Part shown: piece after piece, positions 34,754 to 43,985 of the stretch
Layout of the letters: each line of letters starts with the position of its first letter
Numbering within the stretch: the first letter of the stretch is position 1
Assembly (NCBI GenBank): GCA_030123565.1
Contig: CP126122.1
Location: 1,933,001 to 1,997,000, forward strand
Direction of reading: 5' to 3'
DNA length: 64,000 bases
Source: Nitrospira sp.
Lineage (GTDB): Bacteria > Nitrospirota > Nitrospiria > Nitrospirales > Nitrospiraceae
Position numbers and translations under genes: made by a program
Notes under the pieces: generated by a model
What the model was told of the DNA's origin: nothing
The model's input: only the letters and a program-made list of their open reading frames with translations
The model's database searches: none

Positions 34754-35173
34754 CTACCCGACCAGCTCCATTTCGGAAAAGAAATACCCGATCTCGAATT
34801 TGGCCGTGTCCGGTCCATCCGATCCATGGACCGCGTTGAATTCGATATTCGCGCCGTGGGCCGCACGGATGGTGCCGTTCTCCGCCTTGGCCGGATCGGT
34901 CGCGCCCATGAGTTCGCGGTTGACCTTGATCGCATTGTCCCCCTGCAACACCAGCACCACGCAGGGCCCCGACGACATGAAGGTGCAGAGGCTGTCGAAG
35001 AAGGGTCTGGCCTTGTGCACGGCGTAAAAGCCCTGGGCCGTCGCTTTCGACAACTGCATCAGCCGCATGGCCACCGGCTTCAGCCCCGCCTTCTCGTATC
35101 GATTGATGATGTCGCCGACGGCGTGCTTCTTCACCGCGTCCGGCTTGATGATCGCAAGGGTACGTTCACTCAT
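34754..35173 (-). CDS. ndk: Nucleoside diphosphate kinase
   Basis: 139 residues, typical length. The phosphohistidine is His116 in the signature [23 protein letters not shown] is the family N-terminus. It transfers the gamma phosphate from ATP to other nucleoside diphosphates in the cytosol, which also feeds NDP-sugar synthesis. The ATG follows AAGGAG at 12 nt. The lipoprotein gene downstream starts 7 nt after its stop. No promoter motif was identified in the 141 nt upstream, which hold the mtnA terminator at the far end. Confidence 0.97.
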   Translation of the reverse strand: MSERTLAIIKPDAVKKHAVGDIINRYEKAGLKPVAMRLMQLSKATAQGFYAVHKARPFFDSLCTFMSSGPCVVLVLQGDNAIKVNRELMGATDPAKAENGTIRAAHGANIEFNAVHGSDGPDTAKFEIGYFFSEMELVG

Positions 35174-35306
35174 GGGTCGTCGGGCTCCTTCAGCTAGAAA
35201 ATATCGGAACGATGGCCTTCGAAAAAAACTCTTGCGGCATTATAAAGAAGCGTCGGAAGTGCTGGCAAGATAAAGGGCCGATGATGAAGAAGAGAAAAGG
35301 ATACAG

Positions 35307-35329
35307 GTCTTCCGCTAGGACCGGAAGAC
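35307..35329 (-). terminator. Intrinsic terminator overlapping the mtnA stop codon
   Basis: Perfect 8-bp arms GTCTTCCG and CGGAAGAC form a hairpin whose 7-nt loop contains the mtnA TAG stop (35315-35317). On the minus strand it is followed by CTGTATCCTTTTCTCTTCTT, a T-rich tail. It would end transcripts coming from mtnA and possibly from the polysaccharide genes upstream. Confidence 0.75.
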
Positions 35330-36346
35330 GCCCGCGAGCCTTCCCGGCTTGAACACTCCCCGTTCCGTGATGATGCCGGTAATCAGCTCGGCGGGGGTCA
35401 CGTCAAAGGCGGGATTGAACACGTCCACCCCTGCCGGTGCGACGGGATGGCTGCCGTGAATCGATGTGACTTCGAGGGGATTGCGTTCTTCGATGGGAAT
35501 GTCGGCGCCGGTCTTGCTGTCGAGGTCGATGGTCGAGTACGGGGCCGCCACGTAGAATGGAATCTTGTGCGCCCGCGCCAGCACCGCCACGGAGTAGGTG
35601 CCGATCTTATTCGCCACGTCGCCGTTGGCGGCGATGCGGTCCGCGCCGACGACACAGACATGAACCTTACCCTGCCGCATCAACGCGCCGGCCATGTTGT
35701 CCGTAATCAACGTGACGGGGATCTTGTCCTGCATCAGTTCCCAAGCCGTGAGGCGTGCGCCCTGGAGGACCGGCCTGGTTTCGTCGGCGATGACCCGGAT
35801 CTGTTTGCCTTGTTCCCAGGCCGCCCGAATGACACCGAGCGCCGTCCCGTATCCCGCCGTTGCCAGCGCCCCGGCATTGCAATGGGTCAGGATGGTCTGG
35901 CCGTGCTGAATCAACGGGGCGCCATGTTGTCCCATGGCTTTGCAGAGCGCGATGTCTTCATCAAGGATCGCTTGAGATTCTTCGATCAACTCTTCTTGAA
36001 TCACCGCTGTTGATTGGTCACGGAGCGCCGCCACCTTCTGTTTCATCCGGGCGATGGCCCAGAAGAGATTCACGGCGGTGGGCCGGGACGCAGCCAAATG
36101 GGCACAGATCTCTCCGACCGCCCGTTCGAACTCCTCGTACCTTGTCTGCTTCAGCGAACGAGCCCCCAACGCCACTCCCATGGCTGCCGTCACCCCGATC
36201 GCCGGGGCGCCACGGACCTTCAACTCGCGGATGGCCAGTGCCACGGCACGATAGTCGCGGCAGTCCAGGAACTCGACTTGCGTCGGCAATCGGCTCTGAT
36301 CCAGCAGACGCACAGCCCCGTCTTTCCACTCGACGGTGGGCACCAT
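35315..36346 (-). CDS. mtnA: S-methyl-5-thioribose-1-phosphate isomerase
   Basis: About 343 residues from ATG 36346, with GGAGT upstream; GTG at 36352 is in frame. It isomerises methylthioribose-1-phosphate to the ribulose form in the methionine salvage pathway. Family signatures are clear: [19 protein letters not shown], the catalytic Cys in [34 protein letters not shown] and the catalytic Asp in [18 protein letters not shown]. It belongs to the eIF2B-alpha-like fold; the DETRP motif favours mtnA over eIF2B subunits. Its last codons form one arm of the terminator hairpin. It sits 33 nt downstream of the WecA-like gene, so the sugar locus may read into it. Confidence 0.95.
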   Translation of the reverse strand: MVPTVEWKDGAVRLLDQSRLPTQVEFLDCRDYRAVALAIRELKVRGAPAIGVTAAMGVALGARSLKQTRYEEFERAVGEICAHLAASRPTAVNLFWAIARMKQKVAALRDQSTAVIQEELIEESQAILDEDIALCKAMGQHGAPLIQHGQTILTHCNAGALATAGYGTALGVIRAAWEQGKQIRVIADETRPVLQGARLTAWELMQDKIPVTLITDNMAGALMRQGKVHVCVVGADRIAANGDVANKIGTYSVAVLARAHKIPFYVAAPYSTIDLDSKTGADIPIEERNPLEVTSIHGSHPVAPAGVDVFNPAFDVTPAELITGIITERGVFKPGRLAGVFRS

Positions 36347-36379
36347 GGGCACAGACTCCGTTAAATATGAGAAGGGACC

Positions 36380-37537
36380 CTATCGCCGTCTCGTGGACAG
36401 CTCGAGAATCGTGACCATCATGACGATCAGGCAGGCTTGGGTCAAGAGCAGGATCGCCTCGCCGGTGCCGGCATGGCGCAAGGCCAGCGCGGACAGGCCG
36501 AGACAGATGGTGAGGGTGAAGATCATGGCAATGCTGGCTTGGCGGCTGCCGAGAGCCCGCTCCAGGCGATGGTGCAAATGATCCTTGCCGACATAGGCCA
36601 ACCACTCGTGCAGCGTCTTCACCTTGCCCGTCGCAATACGCTCCACGGTAATGTGGACCATGTCGTAGATCAGCACGCCGAAGATCAACAACGGGTTGCT
36701 GAAGGAGACGATCGGATTGTTGTCCGCCCAATTGCCCTTGACCGCCAGGCAGGCCAAGGTGAAGCCGAGGAAGGTCGAGCCGCCGTCGCCGAGAAAAATC
36801 AACGCCGGGTGCGTGCCGCGAAAGTTGTAGGGGAAAAATCCCATGCAGGCGCCGATGACGGCGATGGAGAGCCAACCCAGACCAGGTTGATCGGTTTCAA
36901 ACGCCACCAGCCCCATGAATCCGGCCATGAGCATCGCAAGCCCGGTCGCCAGGCCGTCCATGCCGTCGAAGAAGTTGAAGGCGTTGGTGATGCCGATGAT
37001 CCAGAACAACGTGAGCGCCACATTGGCCATGTCGCCCAGCAGCCCGGCGGGAAACAGCGTGAGGACCTTGCCGGTGACGATCACGATGCATGCCGCAACC
37101 ACCTGGGCCAGGAGTTTGACGGCCGCAGAGAGTTCCCGCACGTCGTCAAAGACCCCGACGATCAGGAGCAGGGTCCCGGCGAGGAGGATGCCGAGCATGC
37201 CGTCCGGCACAATGGAGTTCAGCAACACGGAGGCGATGAAGCCGAAATAGACCGCGATGCCGCCCAAGCGAGGCGTCGGCTGCCCATGCACCCGCCGTTC
37301 AGAAGGCAGATCCATGAGTCCCCATCGGCGTCCCACATGCACCAGTATCGGAGTGAGGGCGCCTGCTCCCAAAAAAGCGAACAGCAGCACATAGAGCCAC
37401 CGCAACCCCTGTACGATGAACAGCTCTCGAATCCAGGGCATCGTGAGGGCGAGGGTCCCCAGCATGGCGGCAATTGCCATGGGCGCCAACGTTCGCCGGT
37501 TCGTCGGATAGTACGGCGCGGTGAGGTCGGTCTCCAT
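36380..37537 (-). CDS. WecA/MraY-family undecaprenyl-phosphate N-acetylhexosamine-1-phosphate transferase
   Basis: 385 residues from ATG 37537, with AGGTGA overlapping the upstream stop; GTG at 37546 is an alternative. Normal length for WecA-type proteins, with about ten membrane helices. Motifs are SERRVHGQPTPRLGGI, GVFDDVRE (the Asp pair), NAFNFFDGMDGLATGL, LIFLGDGGSTFLG and GKDHLHHRLERAL. It attaches the first amino sugar phosphate to undecaprenyl phosphate. It is the last sugar gene of the second locus and, unlike the homologue at 247-2214, has no extra C-terminal module. Confidence 0.9.
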   Translation of the reverse strand: METDLTAPYYPTNRRTLAPMAIAAMLGTLALTMPWIRELFIVQGLRWLYVLLFAFLGAGALTPILVHVGRRWGLMDLPSERRVHGQPTPRLGGIAVYFGFIASVLLNSIVPDGMLGILLAGTLLLIVGVFDDVRELSAAVKLLAQVVAACIVIVTGKVLTLFPAGLLGDMANVALTLFWIIGITNAFNFFDGMDGLATGLAMLMAGFMGLVAFETDQPGLGWLSIAVIGACMGFFPYNFRGTHPALIFLGDGGSTFLGFTLACLAVKGNWADNNPIVSFSNPLLIFGVLIYDMVHITVERIATGKVKTLHEWLAYVGKDHLHHRLERALGSRQASIAMIFTLTICLGLSALALRHAGTGEAILLLTQACLIVMMVTILELSTRRR

Positions 37538-37542
37538 CGGTT

Positions 37543-38610
37543 TCACCTGAGTTCTTCCCGTAGAATCTGTGCGACCAGCCTGACCTCGTCTTCCGTCATG
37601 GAGGGGTGAATCGGCAAGGAAATGGCCGTGCCGTCGGCCTCATCGCTGGCCGGAAAATCCGGCAACTCGAGATACCGATGCAGGGGACGGAACACCGGTT
37701 TGCGGCATTGCACTCCCCGATGGGCGACCCGCGAGAGGTAAGTTGTCAGTTCATCCGGCGACTGCAGCCCTTTCGGGAGCCGCACCACGAAACGGTAATA
37801 ACAATGGGTGCGGCCGGAGGGGACGGCTGGCAGGGTAAAGATGTCCGTCGGCAACGTCTCTCGATAGACTGCGGCCAGCGCGGCCCGCCGCTCAAGGAAG
37901 TTCCCCAGCTGGTTCAGCTGCGCCGTTCCCAGTGCCGCCTGCAGATCCGTCATCTTGCAGTTGAAGGCCGCGGCATTGAGCGACGGCGCCTGGTCATACT
38001 CACGAAGCGCACGCGCCCGTTCGAGCAACACCTCATCGTTGGACAACACCATCCCCCCCTCTCCGGTGCAGAGCAGCTTGGTGGCGTAGAACGAACAGAC
38101 GGTCAGCAGGCCGACCGTGCCGACCGCGCGCCCCTGCTCCGTGGCGCCCAAGGTCTGTGCGCAATCTTCGATCAGGGGAATGCCCAGGGATTGCAACGCC
38201 GTGAGGTCCGCCGGCAACCCGAACAGGTGCGGGACGATCACCGCGCGTGTCCGCGACGTACGAGCCTTGCGGACTTTCTGCGGATCCAGGTTGTAGGTCA
38301 CCGGATCGATGTCCACGATTCTGGCTTGCGCGCCGACGCGTTGCACCGCCAGCCAGGGAGCCGAGCAGACGTAACTGGGGAGAACGACATTGTCGCCGTG
38401 CGCGACCCCGAGCGCACGCAACGCGACTTCCAACGCGACCGTGCCGGAACCGACGGCGACGCCGCCCCGCAGGCCGAGATAGGCCGCCATGCCCCGTTCG
38501 AACTGCGCGACCGCCGGGCCTTCCGCCACCTGACCGGACCGCAGCACCTCGGTGACGGCACGGATTTCTTCTGGTCCCAAAGAGGGTCTGGAATGCGGGA
38601 TCATCGCCAT
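37543..38610 (-). CDS. DegT/DnrJ/EryC1/StrS-family PLP-dependent sugar aminotransferase
   Basis: About 355 residues from ATG 38610 (or 38604), 5 nt after the PIG-L gene stop. The start MIPHSRPSLGPEEIRAV is the usual N-terminus. The PLP pocket is seen in GSGTVALEVALRALG, IEDCAQTLGA and the Schiff-base lysine in YATKLLCTGEGGMV. The C-terminal FRPLHRYLELPDFPASDEAD contacts substrate. It transfers an amino group from glutamate to a keto sugar nucleotide, giving an amino sugar donor for the polymer. The stop overlaps the GTG of the next gene. Confidence 0.92.
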   Translation of the reverse strand: MAMIPHSRPSLGPEEIRAVTEVLRSGQVAEGPAVAQFERGMAAYLGLRGGVAVGSGTVALEVALRALGVAHGDNVVLPSYVCSAPWLAVQRVGAQARIVDIDPVTYNLDPQKVRKARTSRTRAVIVPHLFGLPADLTALQSLGIPLIEDCAQTLGATEQGRAVGTVGLLTVCSFYATKLLCTGEGGMVLSNDEVLLERARALREYDQAPSLNAAAFNCKMTDLQAALGTAQLNQLGNFLERRAALAAVYRETLPTDIFTLPAVPSGRTHCYYRFVVRLPKGLQSPDELTTYLSRVAHRGVQCRKPVFRPLHRYLELPDFPASDEADGTAISLPIHPSMTEDEVRLVAQILREELR

Positions 38611-38614
38611 CGCA

Positions 38615-39259
38615 TCACGGGTCGATATTAATGAAGAGGCGCAGGGGAATAAAGCCCTCGGCGTTTTTGACACGTCCTTGAATGCCGCGGAAATGCGCCG
38701 CGGATCGGATCACATCGACGATGCTCAACCCCTCGATATTGGTCTTCTTGACCTGCGAGGCATGGGCCTGAATCGCGGCGATCTTTTCTTCAAGCACCTG
38801 ATCGATGTCCACGAAAACGGTCGGCGCGAAATTCTGTGTGGTGGGACCTTCATAGAACAACACGTTCTTGGTGTAGCGCGTGGCCGTCACGGTGCTGACG
38901 GCGAGATGGCGGTGATCCTGGTGGGTGTCGTCGTGGTAGTTGACGAAGATGAAATGGGGTTTGACCGCATCGACGACCTGTTCCACCTTGTGGATCACCT
39001 CGCGGTCGAGCGGCACCTCCGTGTCGGGATAACCGCCCCAATAGATCTTTTCTGCACAGAGCAGTTTGGCGGCCTGAGCCTGTTCACGTTTGCGTATCTT
39101 CGAAGACGCGCCCTGGCTGCCGTCGGTCATGATCATCAGGAAGATCCGATGTCCGTTCTGGGCATACTTGACGAGCGTGCCGCCGCACCCAGCCTCGATA
39201 TCGTCCGGGTGAGCGCCGAGCGCCAGGATCCGCATGGGGTTGACCGATCGCTGTCCCAT
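38615..39259 (-). CDS. PIG-L (LmbE)-family deacetylase
   Basis: 214 residues from ATG 39259, chosen because GGGAGG lies just upstream; the longer frame to 39397 overlaps the WbqC gene. The zinc site is visible as AHPDDIEAGCGG and HQDHRHLA, the family hallmarks. These enzymes remove an N-acetyl group from GlcNAc-type sugars, free or linked. In a sugar locus it may create a free amine for further modification. Its neighbours, WbqC before and the aminotransferase after, suggest one amino-sugar biosynthesis branch. Confidence 0.9.
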   Translation of the reverse strand: MGQRSVNPMRILALGAHPDDIEAGCGGTLVKYAQNGHRIFLMIMTDGSQGASSKIRKREQAQAAKLLCAEKIYWGGYPDTEVPLDREVIHKVEQVVDAVKPHFIFVNYHDDTHQDHRHLAVSTVTATRYTKNVLFYEGPTTQNFAPTVFVDIDQVLEEKIAAIQAHASQVKKTNIEGLSIVDVIRSAAHFRGIQGRVKNAEGFIPLRLFINIDP

Positions 39260-39270
39260 TCCATCCTCCC

Positions 39271-39984
39271 TCAAGCTTCGATCGCCGCCCGCGCTCCTTG
39301 GGCCTGTCGTGCCTGCCGCAAGAGCATCCCTGCTTCCGGTCCATGGCAGAAAAGAAGGTCGACGGCCGACAGGGCGGGCATGAATGGATCGTAACATTGT
39401 ACGTAGAAGGGATGATGAAAATACTGCATTTCCAGCCGGAGTCCGGAGGCCAGAAACCGCGGCCGGTTCATGTAGGCGTCCGCTCCCGGACCACAGAGGT
39501 ATCGATCGGCCCCGACGGTGCGACAGATGTCGATCAGGCGATCGGTGGCGTCCTCCCGCAGGTCGTAGTCCGACGCGAGATGAATCGGGGTCGTGATGTG
39601 GAACGATTGCATCAGCCAGCGAAGGACGGCCAGGTTGAGCGCGCTCAGGTTCGTCCAGGAGCGTTCATACAGGGCCCGCAGTTCACCGAGGTAGGGTTCC
39701 CGATAGGGAGCGCGCGCATAATGCAGGTCCAATGCTCGCAGGTGCCGCGCTTTCCAATTCACCGTCGCATTGATGCCGACGTCGTTCACCCGCTGACCGA
39801 AACGGTGGAGGACCGGCACCGTGAGCCATTGCCACCCCTGGGCCGTGCGGATCCGGTTTCGATTCTGCCATTCGTTTTTCTTGAACTGCACATTGTCCAA
39901 CGCCACGAAGAGATCCGCCTGGTCGATCTTGTCGAGGTAGCCCAACCAGGGAAGAAACTGTGGTTGATGAATCGTCACCCGCAT
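39271..39984 (-). CDS. WbqC-family protein
   Basis: 237 residues from ATG 39984, placed one base after the TGA of the PHP gene. The opening MRVTIHQPQFLPWLGYLDKI is the strong WbqC-family signature (PF08889), followed by QFKKNEWQNRNRIRT and LTVPVLHRFGQR. WbqC-like proteins occur in O-antigen and amino-sugar loci; their chemistry is not established, though an acyl or aminoacyl transfer to an amino sugar has been proposed. Linkage to a PIG-L deacetylase and DegT aminotransferase fits an amino-sugar substrate. Confidence 0.9.
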   Translation of the reverse strand: MRVTIHQPQFLPWLGYLDKIDQADLFVALDNVQFKKNEWQNRNRIRTAQGWQWLTVPVLHRFGQRVNDVGINATVNWKARHLRALDLHYARAPYREPYLGELRALYERSWTNLSALNLAVLRWLMQSFHITTPIHLASDYDLREDATDRLIDICRTVGADRYLCGPGADAYMNRPRFLASGLRLEMQYFHHPFYVQCYDPFMPALSAVDLLFCHGPEAGMLLRQARQAQGARAAIEA

Positions 39985-39985
39985 C

Positions 39986-41548
39986 TCAGCCCCGCCCCCG
40001 GAACGGTTCGACATAGATCGGATTACTCAATAACTCCCCCACCCCGCCGCCCGTCACTTCGAGGCGATAGGCCGTCGGCTGGTCCGGCGTGACTGTCTCG
40101 TCCGCCATCTGGAACTCCAGCGGGGTCTGGCCTTTCCTTGTCGCAAGGACCTGTCCCGACCGGATGACCCGCAAGGTGACGGCATGGGCAGCCCGATCCG
40201 TGGCCGAAAGGCGGACCAGGAGTCGTACCGGTTCACCGCCGATGCGGTGGACCACGGCTCCGACCGTCGCCTGGAAGGGCGACGAATCGGTGCTGATCTG
40301 AAATTCATCCAGCTTCAGTCGAAACCCCTTCGCATAACGCTCGACGGCATAGGCGCGCCCCTGCGTGAGCGCATCCAGAATCCCTTCCGGCGTGTGCTGT
40401 TTCACCCACAAGACGGTCAACACCTGATCCAGCTCTTTCTTGGCGTGGTCCGGGCTGTGGAAGGCGATCTCGCCGACCATGGCAGGACGTTGCGGCCGTT
40501 GCCTGGTTTGGTACAGATCGATGAGTTGATCCCAGAGACCACCGGGGACCTGGGCCGACCGCGCTTCCTGATAAAGCCCGCCGAAACCAGCATAGCCCTC
40601 TGTGAGCATCAGCGCGTCCGGATGGGGATCGGTCTTGATCGTCACGGTTCCCAGGGGACCGAACGAGGCGGTCCGGAAATCCTTGGCTTCCGGCAACGAC
40701 CATAGGGCCACCGCCCCTTGCGCCGCGACCCTGTCGATCAACGCCTGATAGGGCCGGAACCCAAGGTGTTCGTCGTACTGGCTGAATGGGGGGACCCTCA
40801 GCGGCCAGGCGTTGTACAGCAACACGCCGGCGACCACCATCATGAATAGGGCCAAGACGATAGCGAAGCAGCTCCTTCTTCCTGTCGCTTGGTCTGCAAG
40901 ATCAACAGCGCGTGGTCGAGGGTAGCCCATCCAGATGGCCGACCCGAACAGCAGGACCGGAAGCAGTCCAGCAAGCCACCGCCGGTCCGTGCCATAACTC
41001 TCTTCGTTGCCCAGGGCCGGCAAGGTGCGATAGGCCTCCTCATTCATCAAACCGAAGATGAGCAGGTTGCGTTGGGCGTCGTGCATGGTGAGGTTGCGGC
41101 CGAGCAACGAGCCGGTCCAATAGTAGTGGGGCGCCACTTCGACACCGGGAATCAACAACACCGTGGGATGTTTGGCCTGTACCTCCGCCACCTCCTGCAA
41201 ATACCGTCCGATGCCGTACGTAGCGAGCGAGGGAAAGGACTGTTGCACCTTCACCGACTGTTCGAATGGTCTGAGCCCATACTCATACCGCAGGACGAGG
41301 TTCTCGGTCAGCAGGATCGCATCGATACCGAGCCGTTCGGCACGCTCGGCCAGGGCTTCGAGGGTCAAGGTACCGGTACTGGCGGTACTATGGACATGTA
41401 CTGCCGCGACAATCGGATGATAGGCGGCAGAAGGCGACAGCTCCTGCCCCCACAGGGCTCCGGCAACGACGAGGCCCGCCAGAAAACAAACCAAGGCGAT
41501 CCGAAGGCAAACGGGGCCTTGCCGTTTTCGTTGCCGACTGATTACCAT
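39986..41548 (-). CDS. Membrane-associated PHP-domain metallohydrolase-like protein
   Basis: 520 residues. An N-terminal signal-anchor (ALVCFLAGLVVAGALWG) is followed by PHP motifs: VAAVHVHSTASTGTLTLEAL near residue 48 and DAILLTENL, with a later GVEVAPHYYW. Two further membrane segments lie near 205-245 (LAGLLPVLLFGSAIWMGY and CFAIVLALFMMVVAGVLLY). The C-terminal half includes DFRTASFGPLGTVTIKTDPH and a beta-rich terminal domain. PHP domains hydrolyse phosphoesters with a trinuclear metal site; here the site would face the periplasm. Substrate unknown. It overlaps the GT4 gene upstream by 7 nt, tying it to the polymer operon. Confidence 0.75.
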   Translation of the reverse strand: MVISRQRKRQGPVCLRIALVCFLAGLVVAGALWGQELSPSAAYHPIVAAVHVHSTASTGTLTLEALAERAERLGIDAILLTENLVLRYEYGLRPFEQSVKVQQSFPSLATYGIGRYLQEVAEVQAKHPTVLLIPGVEVAPHYYWTGSLLGRNLTMHDAQRNLLIFGLMNEEAYRTLPALGNEESYGTDRRWLAGLLPVLLFGSAIWMGYPRPRAVDLADQATGRRSCFAIVLALFMMVVAGVLLYNAWPLRVPPFSQYDEHLGFRPYQALIDRVAAQGAVALWSLPEAKDFRTASFGPLGTVTIKTDPHPDALMLTEGYAGFGGLYQEARSAQVPGGLWDQLIDLYQTRQRPQRPAMVGEIAFHSPDHAKKELDQVLTVLWVKQHTPEGILDALTQGRAYAVERYAKGFRLKLDEFQISTDSSPFQATVGAVVHRIGGEPVRLLVRLSATDRAAHAVTLRVIRSGQVLATRKGQTPLEFQMADETVTPDQPTAYRLEVTGGGVGELLSNPIYVEPFRGRG

Positions 41549-42741
41549 GCGCCCACCTCCACCAAGGTCTCCTGATAGAGCCGCTCGAGCGCCTGCACCA
41601 TCGAATCGGCAGAAAATCGTTCCGTGATCGCCGCCTGCGCCGCTCGACCGAGTCGTTCGGCTTCCTCGGGACGACGCAGCAACAGACGAAGGGCATCGGC
41701 AAGCGCCGCACTATCGGCAGGAGGAACCAGCAGGCCGGTACGATCGTGGTCGATCAGGGCCGGGACCCCGCCGACCTTCGTGGCAATGACCGGCAAGCTT
41801 GCCGCCATCGCTTCGACCAGCGCCCGTCCCATCCCTTCGTTCAACGACGGCAGGACGAACAGGTCCATGGCGCTCAAACAGACCTCGACATCGGCGCGAT
41901 GACCGACCAGGTGCAGGACTCGTGGTATCCCCAGCTCTGCGGCCAGTCGTTCAAGGCTCGGCCCGAGACCACCGCTGCCGACAATGACCAATTGCAGCTG
42001 TGGAAATTCCTGTATCAACCGGGCGACGGCCTCGACCAGATATCGATGGCCCTTGATGTCCGTGAGCCACCCGACCGAGCCCACCACGAACGCGTCGGGC
42101 GGGCAATCGAAAAGAGCCGGCTTCTGTCGGGCACCCCGGTCCTGCCGCCTGAACCGATCGAGATCGATGCCGCTGGGAATCACCGCAAAGGTCTCGGCCC
42201 GCCCCACAGCACGCTGAAGATGGTCCTCGCGTTCGGATTCCGTCAACGCCACCAGGCGCTGGGTGAACCGGCTGAGGAACCGTTCGATGAAGAGGAAGAG
42301 CCGGCTAAGCAGCGGGCTGAAGTGGCCGTAAAAAATGTGGCCGTGCGGAGTGTGGATCACCGCCGGCACCCCGGCGATCCTGGCTGCGAGCCGCCCGAGC
42401 AGGCCGGCCTTCGACGTGTGGGTATGGACCAACGCCGGCTTTTCACGACGAAACAGGACGATCAACGACCAGAGGGCCTGCAGATCCGCCCACGGCCTGA
42501 TCGGACGTACGAGTGTCGGAATCAACTGCCGTCGGATTCCGCATCGATCGAGCCTGCGGCAATTGGCATCGGTGGCTGCTTGGCCCCCTTGCGCATCCCA
42601 TCGGCCTGGCCATCCTGCCACGACCATCGGAGTGAATCGGGTCTTGTCGTGGCGGAGCGCCGTCACCATGGTGTTCTCTGCCGAGCCTCCATGGTCCAAC
42701 CTTGTGATGACGTGAATGATGCGGTGGGGTTCTCTATCCAT
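41542..42741 (-). CDS. GT4-family glycosyltransferase
   Basis: 399 residues from ATG 42741, preceded by GAGGCGAGAG. N-terminal IIHVITRLDHGGSAENTMV carries the GGSAE motif, VHTHTSKAGLLGRLAARIAG and HTPHGHIFYGHF match the GT4 subfamily that includes WsaF/EpsD-like enzymes. The donor-binding half has VGSVGWLTDIKGHRYLVEAV and EGMGRALVEAMA (E-x7-E). It is likely membrane-associated and adds one residue to the lipid-linked repeat unit. Donor unknown. Confidence 0.88.
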   Translation of the reverse strand: MDREPHRIIHVITRLDHGGSAENTMVTALRHDKTRFTPMVVAGWPGRWDAQGGQAATDANCRRLDRCGIRRQLIPTLVRPIRPWADLQALWSLIVLFRREKPALVHTHTSKAGLLGRLAARIAGVPAVIHTPHGHIFYGHFSPLLSRLFLFIERFLSRFTQRLVALTESEREDHLQRAVGRAETFAVIPSGIDLDRFRRQDRGARQKPALFDCPPDAFVVGSVGWLTDIKGHRYLVEAVARLIQEFPQLQLVIVGSGGLGPSLERLAAELGIPRVLHLVGHRADVEVCLSAMDLFVLPSLNEGMGRALVEAMAASLPVIATKVGGVPALIDHDRTGLLVPPADSAALADALRLLLRRPEEAERLGRAAQAAITERFSADSMVQALERLYQETLVEVGAW

Positions 42742-42752
42742 CTCTCTCGCCT

Positions 42753-43985
42753 CTACGCAGCCCTCTGCATGTCCGTGCGAACGAGGTGCGATAACGCCAG
42801 GTCCAGCTCTTCGCAATGGCGCTTCCAATTGTAGACCTGCTCCACCAGCTTCCTCCCCTTGATCGAGAGGCGGCCTCGCTCGGCCGGCTCGGAACGAAAG
42901 CGGGTGAGTATGCGATCGATCGCCTTCGCCAGGGCCGCTCCGTCTGTGCCTTCCGCTACGAGCAACGGGTCGAGGCGCCCGACGACTTCCGGGAGCGCCG
43001 CCACAGGCGTCGAAAGGACCGCTGTCCCGCAGGCCATAGCCTCCACCGTGACGAGACCGAATCCCTCCAGCTGCAACGTCGGCATCACGACGAGATCGGC
43101 CGCCTGATAGTACTGTTGCAAGCGCGCTTCGGAGACGAATCCCAACAAACGCACCTGTCGCTCAAGACCGTATCGAGCAATGCGTGCCTCCAGCGCACCC
43201 CGAAGGGGTCCTTCGCCGCCGATCAAGACCAACAGAGCCGGATGGCGCTCCCTGAGGCGGGCGACCGCATCGATCAAATGTTCAAGCCCCATGCGGGGCA
43301 CCAGATTGCGGACGGTGAAGAGCACAGTCTGTTCCCCTGCGAGTTCGAGGGCCCGTCGCACGTCCGCCCTGGACAGAGGGGGCATGAATTGTTGCGGATC
43401 GACGGCACCGGGAATCAGGCTGATCCGTTGGGCGGGAATCCCGTGGACCTCCATGATGCGCCGGCGCATGAACTCGCTTAAGACGACCACGCTCCGGCAA
43501 CGACGTATGACGAACCGTTCGATCCCCTGCCGCAACAACACATTCGCCTTCCATCGTAATTGAGAACCTGTGCCATCGCCCGGTGCCACCCTTGTCATGA
43601 ACTCCTCGTGGGCCAGGGACAGGCACATGTAGGTCCATGCTTGGACCTGTCGAGGACGTTGCAGCATGGCGCCGAGCCCGGCCAACGCTTGATGAACGAT
43701 CGCCACGTCGATCGGCGCCGCCTCGGTGGCCCGGTCGAAGGCTGCCACCGATCGTCGAAGCGTCGAGGCGACGAAGGACGGTTCATGCCGGCGATCGACC
43801 TGATACCGATGTTCTGCGACAGCGTCGATATCGGCCCGTTCGGGATCGTCCTCGCGGCGCGCCCTGGTGATAAGCGTGACGTCATGGCCTCGCGCGTGCA
43901 ACCCCAGAGCCTGATGCCGCAAGACGCGTTCAGCGCCGCCGATCACGCGCTCCGCGGAGACTTCCGCAAACATGACGATCTTCAC
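42753..43985 (-). CDS. GT4-family glycosyltransferase
   Basis: About 410 residues starting from a GTG at 43985 that overlaps the asnB TGA (GTGA). VKIVMFAEVSAERVIGGAER gives the GGAE-type motif. ISLIPGAVDPQQFMP and EGFGLVTVEAMACGTAVLST (E-x7-E) define the donor half. A longer reading frame to 44042 lies within asnB and is not supported. The overlap with asnB and short distance to the next GT4 suggest a single translational unit acting on one repeat unit. Confidence 0.87.
   Translation of the reverse strand: MKIVMFAEVSAERVIGGAERVLRHQALGLHARGHDVTLITRARREDDPERADIDAVAEHRYQVDRRHEPSFVASTLRRSVAAFDRATEAAPIDVAIVHQALAGLGAMLQRPRQVQAWTYMCLSLAHEEFMTRVAPGDGTGSQLRWKANVLLRQGIERFVIRRCRSVVVLSEFMRRRIMEVHGIPAQRISLIPGAVDPQQFMPPLSRADVRRALELAGEQTVLFTVRNLVPRMGLEHLIDAVARLRERHPALLVLIGGEGPLRGALEARIARYGLERQVRLLGFVSEARLQQYYQAADLVVMPTLQLEGFGLVTVEAMACGTAVLSTPVAALPEVVGRLDPLLVAEGTDGAALAKAIDRILTRFRSEPAERGRLSIKGRKLVEQVYNWKRHCEELDLALSHLVRTDMQRAA

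Noticed and set aside
34747..34935. Longer N-terminus for the TPR lipoprotein
   Set aside because: The extension lies antisense-frame inside ndk and is Arg/Ser-rich shadow sequence. The TTG at 34746 gives a proper lipoprotein signal peptide.
36437..37609. 390-codon plus-strand frame opposite the WecA-like gene
   Set aside because: Composition is His/Arg/Gln-rich with no motif, while the opposite strand carries all the WecA motifs.
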